Shown one piece after another: positions 43,481 to 51,228 of a stretch of DNA of 56,106 bases. Below the pieces are notes generated by a model. That model ran no database searches and had not been told where the DNA came from. It worked only from the letters and a program-made list of their open reading frames with translations. The number at the start of each line of letters is the position of its first letter. The stretch's first letter is position 1. The translations under genes and the position numbers were made by a program. The DNA comes from Nonomuraea sp. SBT364 (GTDB lineage: Bacteria; Actinomycetota; Actinomycetes; Streptosporangiales; Streptosporangiaceae), in assembly GCF_001083785.1 (NCBI RefSeq), contig NZ_LAVL01000045.1:29105-85210 (forward strand), written 5' to 3'.

Positions 43481-44500
43481 CTAGTCGCCGCTCGCGCGGG
43501 TGAGTGAGCCGTCGTGGGCTACGACCGCGGCCGCCTCGCGGGTGGTGGAGGGGGGCACGGAGGTGACGTACTGGTGGACCTCGGTGAGGCGGAGGGTGCG
43601 GCGGACCACCGGGGAGGAGATGGCCCAGCGGGCCGTGGAGGGCACGGGGATGTAGTCGTCCTCGGCGGTCTTCGTGGTCGTGGTGGTGGTGCGCGACAGG
43701 GCGTACTGGATGAGGGCGCCGCCGTCGGTGGTGCGCAGGCCGTAGACGGGGAAGTCGTTGGCCGTGAAGATCGAGTCGTAGCTGAAGCCGTTCTTCTTGG
43801 CCTGCTCGCGGTCGGCGGTGATCTGGGCGGCGACCTCGGTGGTGTAGGGGCCGGCGGCGATGAGCCCGGCGGCCACGCCGTCGCCGCCCGCCTCGGCGAC
43901 GGTGGCGTGCAGGGGGCCCAGGTACTGCGGGCTGATCGTGATGGTCTTGTCGGCGGCCGGGATCGCCGTGGCGTAGCCGTCGGCGTCGAGGGCGACGGGC
44001 GGGAGCTCCTGGTCGGGCAGGAGGCGGGCGGCGGAGCTGAGGCGCCAGTCGCCGGACTTGGCGAAGGTCAGCATCGTCGGGCCTCCGTCGCGGTCGGCCA
44101 CGACGCTGAACCAGGGGGCCCGCTCGCCCACCGGGAAGCGGGGGACGTACAGGGTGGGGGAGCCCCAGGCGCGGCGCGGCGGCTTGCCCGAGGTCGACAG
44201 GAAGGCGGCGGCGGTCAGGCGGGCCTCGGCGTCGCGGGTGAGCTCCATGGCCAGCCGCAGGTCGCCGCCGGCGCGCAGCAGGTCGTCGGTGGCGGCGAAG
44301 GTGGCGAACACCTCGGCGGCCTCCTCCGGCGTGACCGCGGTGACGGGCGCCGTGGGGGAGGGCGTGGGCGTGGCGCTGCGGGCCGTGGCCGCCGGGCTGG
44401 GGGCCGGGGCGGCAGCACTCGAGCAGCCGGCTGCCCCCGTCAGCAAGGCGACGGTGAGTGCCAGCGCCTGCAGCCGACCGTGTACACGCACGCTCGCCAT
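43481..44500 (-). CDS. Lipoprotein, unknown function (DUF8094-like)
   Basis: This 339-residue protein has a signal peptide and lipobox (LTVALLTGAAGC, Cys about residue 26), a Thr/Pro/Ser linker, then a globular domain (about 55-339) with VTPEEAAEVFATFAATDDLLRAGGDL and WFSVVADRDGGPTMLTFAKSGDWRLSSA. This pattern occurs in actinomycete surface lipoproteins whose function is not known; the DUF name is tentative. It is divergent from prfB across 39 bp, so their promoters overlap. Confidence 0.72.
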   Translation of the reverse strand: MASVRVHGRLQALALTVALLTGAAGCSSAAAPAPSPAATARSATPTPSPTAPVTAVTPEEAAEVFATFAATDDLLRAGGDLRLAMELTRDAEARLTAAAFLSTSGKPPRRAWGSPTLYVPRFPVGERAPWFSVVADRDGGPTMLTFAKSGDWRLSSAARLLPDQELPPVALDADGYATAIPAADKTITISPQYLGPLHATVAEAGGDGVAAGLIAAGPYTTEVAAQITADREQAKKNGFSYDSIFTANDFPVYGLRTTDGGALIQYALSRTTTTTTKTAEDDYIPVPSTARWAISSPVVRRTLRLTEVHQYVTSVPPSTTREAAAVVAHDGSLTRASGD

Positions 44501-44525
44501 GTTATTGGGGCACGCGAGGGTCGCG

Positions 44526-44531
44526 TACCCT
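44526..44531 (+). promoter_or_regulatory. -10-like element for leaderless prfB
   Basis: TACCCT (TAnnnT) lies eight bases before GTG 44540, and no Shine-Dalgarno sequence precedes that GTG, consistent with a leaderless prfB mRNA. The 39-bp gap to the divergent lipoprotein leaves no room for a long leader. Confidence 0.45.
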
Positions 44532-44539
44532 AGGTAGAC

Positions 44540-45655
44540 GTGGCAGTCATCGATCCGGCAGAAGAGATCAACGAGCTCGCGGGCACGCTGCGCAGCATCC
44601 AGGACGTGCTCGACCTCGACGCGATGCGCAAGCAGATCGAGGAGCTGGAAGCGCAGGTGGCCGCCCCCGACCTGTGGGACGAGCCGGACAAGGCGCAGAA
44701 GGTCACCAGCCGGCTCTCGCACATGCAGGGCGAGCTCAACCGGGTCGAGGGGCTGGTGCGCCGCCTGGACGACCTGTCGGTGCTCTTCGAGCTGGCCGCC
44801 GAGGAGAGCGACGACGAGACGCGCGCCGAGGCCGACAAGGAGCTCGCCTCCCTGCGCTCCGACATCGGCGCGCTGGAGGTCCGCACGCTGCTGTCGGGCG
44901 AGTACGACGCCCGTGAGGCGCTGGTCACGATCAACTCCCAGGCCGGCGGCGTCGACGCGGCCGACTGGGCGGAGATGCTGCTGCGCATGTATCTGCGCTG
45001 GGCCGAGCGGAAGAACTACTCGACCGAGGTCTACGAGACGTCCTACGCCGAAGAGGCGGGGATCAAGTCGGCGACCTTCGCCGTCAAGTCCCCCTACGCC
45101 TACGGCACGCTGCGCGGCGAGCACGGCACGCACCGGCTGGTGCGCATCAGCCCGTTCGACAACCAGGGCCGCCGGCAGACGTCGTTCGCCGGGGTGGACG
45201 TGGTGCCGGTCGTCGAGACGACCGACCACGTCGACATCAACGAGGACGAGATCCGCGTCGACGTCTACCGTTCGTCGGGCCCCGGCGGGCAGGGCGTCAA
45301 CACGACCGACTCGGCCGTCCGCATCACCCACCTGCCGAGCGGCATCGTGGTCTCCTGCCAGAACGAGCGCTCGCAGCTCCAGAACCGCGCCACGGCGATG
45401 AACGTGCTGCAGGCCAAGCTGCTGGAGCGCAAGCGCCAGGAGGAGGCCGAGAAGATGTCGGAGCTGCGCGGCACCACGACCACGTCATGGGGCACCCAGA
45501 TCCGCAACTACGTGCTGCACCCGTACCAGATCGTGAAGGACCTGCGCACGGGCACGGAGGCGGGCAACCCGTCGGCGGTGCTCGACGGCGACCTCGACGG
45601 CTTCATCGAGTCGGAGATCCGCTGGATGCGCCGCCAGGAGTCAGAGCCCGCCTAG
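44540..45655 (+). CDS. prfB: Peptide chain release factor 2
   Basis: This 371-residue class I release factor recognises UGA and UAA. Stop-codon-reading tripeptide Ser-Pro-Phe lies in RLVRISPFDNQGRR. The peptidyl-hydrolysis GGQ is in SSGPGGQGVNTTDS. The frame is continuous from GTG 44540, with no internal UGA, so the autoregulatory +1 frameshift known in E. coli prfB is absent. It is followed by ftsE, ftsX, smpB and ssrA, a conserved order combining termination, ribosome rescue and division genes. Confidence 0.96.
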   Translation: MAVIDPAEEINELAGTLRSIQDVLDLDAMRKQIEELEAQVAAPDLWDEPDKAQKVTSRLSHMQGELNRVEGLVRRLDDLSVLFELAAEESDDETRAEADKELASLRSDIGALEVRTLLSGEYDAREALVTINSQAGGVDAADWAEMLLRMYLRWAERKNYSTEVYETSYAEEAGIKSATFAVKSPYAYGTLRGEHGTHRLVRISPFDNQGRRQTSFAGVDVVPVVETTDHVDINEDEIRVDVYRSSGPGGQGVNTTDSAVRITHLPSGIVVSCQNERSQLQNRATAMNVLQAKLLERKRQEEAEKMSELRGTTTTSWGTQIRNYVLHPYQIVKDLRTGTEAGNPSAVLDGDLDGFIESEIRWMRRQESEPA

Positions 45656-45835
45656 GTGCCGCAGGGCCAGGGCCGCGAACAGGAGCACGACCAGCAGCGT
45701 GACGACGAGGGCGGCGGGTGACAGCCCGGCGAAGCCGTGGCCGTGCATCCGCTCCCGGTTGGCGCGGCACAGAGAGCAGCGGCCCTCGATGACGGGGTGG
45801 GCGCACTGCGCGCATACGAGGTGTTGGCAACTCAT
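45641..45835 (-). CDS. Small zinc-ribbon membrane protein
   Basis: This 64-residue protein has an N-terminal Cys-rich knuckle (CQHLVCAQC and RCSLCRANRERMHGHG) that could bind one zinc, then a single C-terminal helix (AALVVTLLVVLLFAALAL). TAGACT (45848-45853 on its strand) lies just upstream of ATG 45833-45835. It overlaps the end of prfB by 15 bp tail-to-tail. Function unknown; the Cys pattern and helix suggest a real gene rather than a shadow. Confidence 0.68.
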   Translation of the reverse strand: MSCQHLVCAQCAHPVIEGRCSLCRANRERMHGHGFAGLSPAALVVTLLVVLLFAALALRHLGGL

Positions 45836-46012
45836 GTCAGCCCCAAGTCTAGCCGCACAATCGTTTTGTTTCCGTTATGGACGTTCCATGCCAGTCTTCC
45901 CCCTAGACTGTGCTCTGGCCAATCGGAACGTCGATCATCGGTAAAGATGGGCGTCCCCGATCGGCGTGCGGCGGGAAGTGGGCATGTGCCACCCTCGCTC
46001 CGTCCTGACCCC

Positions 46013-46018
46013 TAGACT
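46013..46018 (+). promoter_or_regulatory. -10-like element upstream of ftsE
   Basis: TAGACT lies 19 bases before the ftsE GTG. The surrounding CCCCTAGACTG recurs at 45902-45912, suggesting a second start point about 109 bp upstream. No clear -35 hexamers are visible, so both are tentative. The rest of 45836-46037 shows no gene. Confidence 0.4.
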
Positions 46019-46037
46019 GGCATGCCGTGATGCTCTC

Positions 46038-46727
46038 GTGATCCATTTCGATAATGTCACCAAGGTCTACACGAACCAGAACCGGCCCGCTCTCGACCAT
46101 GTCTCCGTTGACGTGGACAAGGGCGAGTTCGTGTTCCTCGTCGGCCCTTCGGGGTCAGGCAAGTCCACGTTCCTGCGACTGGTCCTCAAGGAGGAGCGGC
46201 CCAACTCCGGCGCGATCCACGTCGCCGGCAAGGATTTGGCCCGCCTCTCCAACTTCAAGGTGCCGCACCTGCGCCGCCGCATCGGCTGCGTGTTCCAGGA
46301 CTTCAGGCTGCTGCCCAACAAGAACGTCTACGAGAACGTGGCGTTCGCCCTCGAGGTCATCGGCAAGCCCCGGCGGTTCATCCGCAAGGTCGTGCCGGAG
46401 GTCATCGAGCTGGTCGGCCTGGAGGGCAAGGCCCACCGGATGCCCGACGAGCTGTCCGGTGGCGAGCAGCAGCGTGTCGCCATGGCCCGCGCGTTCGTCA
46501 ACCGCCCGATGATCCTGCTGGCGGACGAGCCGACGGGCAACATCGACCCCGCGACGAGCATCGGCATCATGAAGGTGCTCGACCGGATCAACAGGACCGG
46601 CACCACGGTCGTCATGGCCACGCACGACGCGGCCATCGTCGACTCCATGCGCAAGCGTGTCGTGGAGCTGGAGGACGGCAAGATCGTCCGCGACCAGTCG
46701 CGTGGCGTCTACGGCCAGGCGTACTGA
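46038..46727 (+). CDS. ftsE: Cell division ATP-binding protein FtsE
   Basis: This 229-residue ABC ATPase works with FtsX at the division septum to switch on peptidoglycan hydrolases. Walker A is GPSGSGKST, the signature LSGGEQQRVAMARA, Walker B LLADEPTGNID and the switch His THD. GTG 46038 (MIHFDNVTKVY) matches the family start; the longer frame is ignored. ftsX follows 21 bp downstream. Confidence 0.96.
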   Translation: MIHFDNVTKVYTNQNRPALDHVSVDVDKGEFVFLVGPSGSGKSTFLRLVLKEERPNSGAIHVAGKDLARLSNFKVPHLRRRIGCVFQDFRLLPNKNVYENVAFALEVIGKPRRFIRKVVPEVIELVGLEGKAHRMPDELSGGEQQRVAMARAFVNRPMILLADEPTGNIDPATSIGIMKVLDRINRTGTTVVMATHDAAIVDSMRKRVVELEDGKIVRDQSRGVYGQAY

Positions 46728-46748
46728 GCAGGGAGCAGCTGACACAAC

Positions 46749-47651
46749 ATGCGGGCGAACTTCATCTTCTCCGAGGTCTGGATCGGCCTCCGTCGCAATC
46801 TGACCATGACGATCGCGGTCATCATCACCGTCGCGGTCGGCATGGCGATGCTGGGCGTCGGCTTGATGATCAACGCCCAGGTCACGATGATGCAGGGATT
46901 CTGGTACGACAAGGTCGAGGTATCGGTCTTCCTCTGCGCCAAGAACAGTCAGATACCCGCCTGCAACGGCAAGGCCATCACCGACGCCCAGACCAAGGCG
47001 CTGGAGCAGCAGATCAAGGCGATGCCGGGGGTCGAGAAGGTCTACTTCGAGGACCAGGCCACCGCCTACAAGAACTTCCAGGACTCCGCCTCCAACAACC
47101 CGCTGGTCAACGCGACCAAGGTCGAGGACATGCCGACCTCGTTCCGCGTCAAGCTGGCCGACCCGGACAAGTACCAGCCGGTGATCGACGCCCTGAAGGG
47201 CCAGCCGGGTGTGGCGCAGGCGATGAACCAGAAAGAGCTGATCGAGCAGTTCTTCGTCATGCTGGACAAGTTGCGGGGCGGGGCGCTGGCGGTCGCCATC
47301 ATCCTGGTGCTCGCGGCGGCCCTGCTGATCGGCAACACGGTGCGATTGTCGGCGTTCAACCGGCGGCGCGAGACGGGCATCATGCGCCTGGTCGGCGCCT
47401 CCAACCTCTACATCCAGCTGCCGTTCGTCATGGAGGGCATGATCGCCGGCCTGGTCGGCGGCGTGTTCGCGGCGGTGATGCTGATCGTCGCCAAGGTCTT
47501 CCTGTTCGAGGAGATCGGCCGCTACCTGGCGCTGGGCGCGCAGATCGGGTGGAACGACGTCGCATCCGTGATCACCCTGACCATGGTCATCGGTGTGCTG
47601 ATCTGTGTGCTGGCGTCGTTCGTCACGCTTCGCCGTTACCTCAGGGTCTGA
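46749..47651 (+). CDS. ftsX: Cell division membrane protein FtsX
   Basis: This 300-residue membrane partner of FtsE has a short cytoplasmic N-terminus (MRANFIFSEVWIGLRRN), TM1 (about 18-42), and an extracellular domain (about 55-165) with VSVFLC, two Cys and MPGVEKVYFEDQATAYKNF. Three more helices are interrupted by the FtsX permease motif NTVRLSAFNRRRETGIMRLVGAS. The extracellular domain recruits NlpC/P60 hydrolases in mycobacteria. A second, separate protein carrying two such domains is at 55399-56106. Confidence 0.95.
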   Translation: MRANFIFSEVWIGLRRNLTMTIAVIITVAVGMAMLGVGLMINAQVTMMQGFWYDKVEVSVFLCAKNSQIPACNGKAITDAQTKALEQQIKAMPGVEKVYFEDQATAYKNFQDSASNNPLVNATKVEDMPTSFRVKLADPDKYQPVIDALKGQPGVAQAMNQKELIEQFFVMLDKLRGGALAVAIILVLAAALLIGNTVRLSAFNRRRETGIMRLVGASNLYIQLPFVMEGMIAGLVGGVFAAVMLIVAKVFLFEEIGRYLALGAQIGWNDVASVITLTMVIGVLICVLASFVTLRRYLRV

Positions 47652-47674
47652 CGAAACGCCGGTAAGGTCGAAGC

Positions 47675-48142
47675 ATGCCACGTGAGACCGGGCGGAAGGT
47701 CATCGCCCAGAACAAGCGTGCCCGGCACGACTACCACGTCGAGGACACCTTCGAGGCGGGGCTCGTGCTGCAGGGCACCGAGGTGAAGTCGCTGCGTGAG
47801 GGCCGCGCCTCGCTCGTCGACGGCTATGCCACGATCGACGGCGGCGAAGCGTGGCTGATGAACGTCCACATCCCCGAATACACCCAGGGGACGTGGACCA
47901 ATCACGCCGCCCGCCGCAAGCGCAAGCTGCTGTTGCACCGCAAGGAGATCGAGAAGCTCGCCGCCAAGACGAAGGAGGGCGGGCTCACGATCGTGCCGCT
48001 CTCGCTCTACTTCAAGGACGGCCGCGCCAAGATCGAGATCGGCCTCGCCCGGGGCAAGAAAGACTGGGACAAGCGGCAGTCGCTGGCCGAGCAGCAGGCC
48101 AAGCGGGAGATGGCTCGGGCGCTCCGGCACCGCAGCCGATGA
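47675..48142 (+). CDS. smpB: SsrA-binding protein SmpB
   Basis: This 155-residue RNA-binding partner of tmRNA in ribosome rescue has the family features IAQNKRARHDYHVEDTFEAG, LQGTEVKSLREGRASL, AWLMNVHIPEY, and the basic C-terminal tail DWDKRQSLAEQQAKREMARAL, which inserts into the mRNA channel. ATG 47675. Its TGA overlaps the ATG of the PBP-like lipoprotein. ssrA lies 2.2 kb downstream, so the whole trans-translation pair is in the window. Confidence 0.96.
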   Translation: MPRETGRKVIAQNKRARHDYHVEDTFEAGLVLQGTEVKSLREGRASLVDGYATIDGGEAWLMNVHIPEYTQGTWTNHAARRKRKLLLHRKEIEKLAAKTKEGGLTIVPLSLYFKDGRAKIEIGLARGKKDWDKRQSLAEQQAKREMARALRHRSR

Positions 48143-49998
48143 GCCGAGTCCGTCGCACGCTCGCCGCGACCGTCACGCTGGCGGTCGCGAGCATGACGCT
48201 GACCGCCTGTTTCGAGGAGGCCTCGCCGCACGACGCGGTGCGCGACTTCCTCGTGGGCTGGCAGTCCAACGACTACGAGCTGGCCGCCGGCCGCACCGAC
48301 GCCGACCCGGCCAAGGTGCGCCAGGCGTTGTCCGACGTCAAGCTGCAGCTGGACGCGGCCTCGTTCCGGTTCAGGATCAAGAGCGTGAAGGTGACCGGCG
48401 ACGAGTCGCGGGCCGACTTCGCGGCCGAGGTCGACCTGGGCGACAACAACCCGCTGTGGGTCTACGACGGCGTGCTGCCGCTGCACCTGGTCGACGGCAG
48501 CTGGCGGGTGCGCTGGTCGCCGTCGGTGCTGCACCCGAAGCTCCAGGAGGGGCAGCGGTTCGCGGTCAAGACCGAGCCACGCTCGCGCCAGCCGGTCGTC
48601 GACAAGGACGGCAACGCGCTGCAGGAGCAGACCTACCTGTACGTGGCGGGCGTGGTGCCGTCGCAGCTCGGCGACCGTGCCGAGGAGGTCGTCAAGCAGC
48701 TCTCCCTGGTCACCGGCTACGCCGAGGACCGGCTGCTGAGCCGGATCCGCTCGGCGCCGCCGAACGTGACGGTGCCGCTGGTGACGTTCGGCCGCACCCG
48801 TTACCTGTCGATCAAGTCCAAGCTCGACGCGATCCCCGAGATCAGTACGGTGCCGCAGGAGCAGCCGGTGGACCCGGACGATCCCAAGCAGATCGTCGGC
48901 AAGGTCAGCGCGCTCACCCCGGAGACCGAGCAGAAGCTCGGCGGCCCGCAGCGGGCCGGCGACTCCATCGGGCAGAGCGGCCTGCAGCAGGCCTACCAGG
49001 ATTACCTCACCGGCTCCACCCGCACCAGGGTCATCACGCTCGACCTCAAGACGGGCCGCGAGATGGCCTCGCTGAAGGAGTGGCCGGGCCGGCAGAACAT
49101 CTCGGTGCACACCACGATCGACAGCTCCGTGCAGGCCGCGGCCGAGCACGCCGTGTCCGCGACGCGGACGAGCGCGATCGTGGCGGTCAACGCGCGCACG
49201 GGCGAGATCCTCGCGGTCGGCGCCAAGGGCATGCACCAGGAGAAGGACGCGCTGGCGGGCCGTTTCCCGGCGGGCACCGCGTTCTCCGTCGTGGCCGCCG
49301 ACGCGCTGGTCAAGTCCGGGATGCGCATCTCGCAGCGGCTGCCCTGCCCGGCCGAGCGGTCCGTCGGCGGGGCCAGGTTTGCGCACACCAGCCAGATGAC
49401 CGGCACGACGCCGACCTTCCAGGAGAACTTCGCCAAGGGCTGCGTCACCGCGCTGGCCTCGCTGGCCCGCCGGGTGAGCGCCGCCGACCTGGCCAAGAGC
49501 GCCGACAGCTTCGGCATCGGCAAGCCGTGGCGGCTGCCGCTCAAGTCGTTCAGCGGGTCGCTGCCCAAGCTGTCCAGCGACGCCGAGAAGGCCCAGGCCA
49601 TCGCGGGTCAGAGCGTCCTGATGAGCCCGCTCAGCATGGCGCTGGTGGCGGGCGCGGTGGCGTCCGGCACCTGGCACCCGCCGGTGCTGGTCACCGAGCC
49701 CAACTCGCCCGATCCCTCGGCGGAGATGGCGCCGGCTCCGCAGCCGCAGCCGATCCCCGTCGACCCCGCGGTGCGCAAGGCGCTGGTGTCGATGATGAAG
49801 GCCGGCGCGACGGGCACCCCCGCGCAGGCGGGGCGCGGGCGCGTCCACGGCGTCCGGGCGACGGCCGTCGACGAGGACAAGCAACTGGGCTGGTTCGTCG
49901 GCTGGCAGGGTGACGTCGCGATCGCGGCGCTGACCCGCAACTACGATCCGGCAGCCGTGGCGGGCAGCTTCTTCGCGGCCCTCAATGACGCTCCGTGA
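48139..49998 (+). CDS. Degenerate penicillin-binding-like lipoprotein
   Basis: This 619-residue exported lipoprotein (lipobox ASMTLTAC, Cys about 21) has the same architecture as the PBP at 22163-23767: an NTF2/MecA-N-like domain (about 25-130), a dimerisation region and a transpeptidase-fold domain (about 320-619). Its catalytic motifs are lost: the SxxK site reads PAGTAFSV (Thr380, Ser383), SxN is GCV, and the KTG segment is VRATAV. It should be non-catalytic, possibly a scaffold or sensor that binds peptidoglycan or a PBP. It is coupled to smpB by an ATGA overlap. Confidence 0.87.
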   Translation: MSRVRRTLAATVTLAVASMTLTACFEEASPHDAVRDFLVGWQSNDYELAAGRTDADPAKVRQALSDVKLQLDAASFRFRIKSVKVTGDESRADFAAEVDLGDNNPLWVYDGVLPLHLVDGSWRVRWSPSVLHPKLQEGQRFAVKTEPRSRQPVVDKDGNALQEQTYLYVAGVVPSQLGDRAEEVVKQLSLVTGYAEDRLLSRIRSAPPNVTVPLVTFGRTRYLSIKSKLDAIPEISTVPQEQPVDPDDPKQIVGKVSALTPETEQKLGGPQRAGDSIGQSGLQQAYQDYLTGSTRTRVITLDLKTGREMASLKEWPGRQNISVHTTIDSSVQAAAEHAVSATRTSAIVAVNARTGEILAVGAKGMHQEKDALAGRFPAGTAFSVVAADALVKSGMRISQRLPCPAERSVGGARFAHTSQMTGTTPTFQENFAKGCVTALASLARRVSAADLAKSADSFGIGKPWRLPLKSFSGSLPKLSSDAEKAQAIAGQSVLMSPLSMALVAGAVASGTWHPPVLVTEPNSPDPSAEMAPAPQPQPIPVDPAVRKALVSMMKAGATGTPAQAGRGRVHGVRATAVDEDKQLGWFVGWQGDVAIAALTRNYDPAAVAGSFFAALNDAP

Positions 49999-50155
49999 TT
50001 TCTTGTGACCGAGAGCAACCATTTTCGGGTCCGGCTGCGTCTTACTGGGTGACTGGGCCCGCTCGGGGGGTTGCGGGACCAGTCGCCGTGACGAGTTCAG
50101 GACCTCATCTCGGGGGAAGTCCTGCCGTCCGGACCGGCTCGACCCTGCCGGTCGG

Positions 50156-50194
50156 CCCCCGGGAACGCGCGCGTCTGTGCCACGTTCCCGGGGG
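50156..50194 (+). terminator. Hairpin terminator after the PBP-like gene
   Basis: Perfect 12-bp arms CCCCCGGGAACG (50156-50167) and CGTTCCCGGGGG (50183-50194) with a 15-nt loop, followed by TTTC. It separates the smpB operon from ssrA. The rest of 49999-50301 holds no gene; it should contain the ssrA promoter, but no clear hexamer pair was found. Confidence 0.78.
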
Positions 50195-50301
50195 TTTCGC
50201 CATGCCGGGAATTGAGTTGGCGTCCTCGGTGTTGTGAAGGGTATCGTCAGTGTTGCGCGATCTCCCCGGGTTCCCGGGGTGCTCGTGTTGACAACTGCAC
50301 A

Positions 50302-50682
50302 GGGGGTGACTGGCTTCGACTTTGACCTTGCAAGTCAGGTGAAGCGGGCCGAGGACTGCGGACATAACCTCGTTAATCCTGTGACCGCAAACAACAAGTG
50401 CCAATTCTAAGCGCACTGAGGTCGGCCAGGGTTCCCTGGCTCTCGCTGCCTAAGTAGCGAAACCTCTGTCAGCCCGGGCGTGCCTTCGGCCCGGGATCTG
50501 GCATCGTTAGAAGGCTCAACCGATCAACCCGGCCACGGGGGTGATCGGGAAACCAAACAGTGGCTGAGCCCGTCGGTGACTCGCCTGCGAGATCGCCGGG
50601 GCTGAGAAAATCACAGCAGGCTGCGCCCGGAGAAGCCCTGCCTTGGGGTTGAAGGACGCGGGTTCGATTCCCGCCACCTCCA
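50302..50682 (+). ncRNA. ssrA: Transfer-messenger RNA (tmRNA)
   Basis: This ~381-nt RNA rescues stalled ribosomes. The 5' end GGGGGUG (50302-50308) pairs with CACCUCC (50675-50681) to form the tRNA-like acceptor stem, with a GU pair. The T-arm is GCGGGUUCGAUUCCCGC (about 50658-50674). The 5' side has the tmRNA-typical GGCUUCGAC. The tag frame starts at GCC 50400-50402 and ends UAA 50451-50453. The CCA end is not encoded (A at 50682 then CAT), so it must be added after transcription. Between tag and T-arm lies the pseudoknot region. A strong terminator follows. Confidence 0.95.
50400..50453 (+). other. tmRNA proteolysis-tag reading frame
   Basis: Reading from GCC at 50400 to UAA at 50451 gives ANSKRTEVGQGSLALAA, with the charging Ala added before it. 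The ANSKR start resembles the Streptomyces tag (ANTKRDSS...), and the LALAA end is the usual ClpXP/ClpAP degron. The following UAAGUAG contains a second in-frame stop. Confidence 0.9.
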
Positions 50683-50693
50683 CATGTTGTGTC

Positions 50694-50725
50694 TTGCCCT
50701 CCACGCCTTCGGGCGCGGGGGGCAA
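50694..50725 (+). terminator. First hairpin after tmRNA
   Basis: TTGCCC...CGCC (50694-50708) pairs with GGCG...GGGCAA (50711-50725) around a short loop; two internal mismatches. It lies 12 nt after the mature tmRNA end and may form a processing or termination structure. Confidence 0.55.
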
Positions 50726-50735
50726 GTCTGTTCAG

Positions 50736-50767
50736 ACGGTCCTCGCTTCGGCGAGGGCCGTTTTTTT
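50736..50767 (+). terminator. Strong intrinsic terminator of ssrA
   Basis: An 11-bp stem (ACGGTCCTCGC, 50736-50746; GCGAGGGCCGT, 50751-50761; one G-U) capped by a TTCG tetraloop is followed by T7. It is the clearest canonical terminator in the window, isolating ssrA from the peptide genes. Confidence 0.93.
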
Positions 50768-50918
50768 GTGCCCGATCGGCGGTCCCCCCGGCTGACCTGG
50801 GCGTTCGGGGGCCCCTCGGGGTTATAGCGCATCAAAAACGAAAGTAAAGCCTGGGCCCTTACGGTTTTCAACAAGGCGGAACCGACGCCGCCCACCGGAA
50901 GCCGAAGGGATGTGTGAC

Positions 50919-50990
50919 ATGCAGATCGACATTCGCGAGCTGGACCGTGTCGAGACGACCGGGGTTTGCCAGGACTGCAACTACGCCTGA
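50919..50990 (+). CDS. Putative RiPP precursor peptide 1
   Basis: A 23-codon gene reading MQIDIRELDRVETT then GVCQDCNYA. The first 14 residues match peptides 2 and 3; the last nine are unique and carry two Cys. GAAGGG lies about 10 nt before the ATG. It has no similarity to any family I recognise. A conserved leader, a variable Cys-rich core and the ThiF/M50 genes downstream make a ribosomally made, modified peptide the most plausible reading. The upstream 50768-50918 is lower in GC (ATAGCGCATCAAAAACGAAAG) and probably contains the operon promoter. Confidence 0.72.
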   Translation: MQIDIRELDRVETTGVCQDCNYA

Positions 50991-51010
50991 CCCCGGGTCC
51001 GGCGTGACAT

Positions 51011-51228
51011 CGCTGCGTTGATCGGAAGGGGGTGCGCATCATGCAGATCATCGAGGTTCGTGAGCTCGACCGTGTCGAGACCACTCAGGGGTGCCCGACG
51101 CACGGCAGCGGCTGATTCCCGCCCGGCGGCCGTGGGCCGTCGTGACAGATCGCAGCGTTGATCGGAAGGGGGTGCACATCATGCAGATCATCGAGATCCG
51201 TGAGCTCGACCGTGTCGAGACCACTCAG
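51011..51228 (+). repeat. 140-bp tandem duplication of leader-peptide units
   Basis: Bases 51011-51088 and 51151-51228 are near-identical (same GTTGATCGGAAGGGGGTG ribosome site, ATG and leader codons) at an exact 140-bp period. Divergence begins right after the leader, at the core codons. Peptide gene 1 is a more distant copy with its own upstream region. Confidence 0.85.
51041..51115 (+). CDS. Putative RiPP precursor peptide 2
   Basis: A 24-codon gene, MQIIEVRELDRVETTQ followed by GCPTHGSG. GGAAGGGGGTG (51024-51034) gives a strong SD six bases before the ATG. The core has one Cys, a His, and ends Gly-Ser-Gly. The shared segment RELDRVETT is nearly identical at DNA level to peptide 3. The unrelated, mutated core next to a conserved leader is the pattern of a precursor under different selection on its two halves. 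Confidence 0.75.
   Translation: MQIIEVRELDRVETTQGCPTHGSG

Noticed and set aside
44540..44700. Programmed frameshift in prfB
   Set aside because: The frame is continuous from the GTG, with no internal UGA or CTTTGA slippery site.
50288..50293. TTGACA just before ssrA as a -35 element
   Set aside because: Only nine bases from the tmRNA 5' end, too close to act as its -35.
50658..50682. Separate tRNA gene suggested by the GGTTCGATTCC loop
   Set aside because: It is the T-arm and acceptor end of the tmRNA; no D-arm or anticodon arm lies directly upstream.
50768..50918. Promoter of the peptide operon
   Set aside because: AT-richer, with TTATAGC, but no hexamer pair with acceptable spacing could be defined, so it is not called as a feature.
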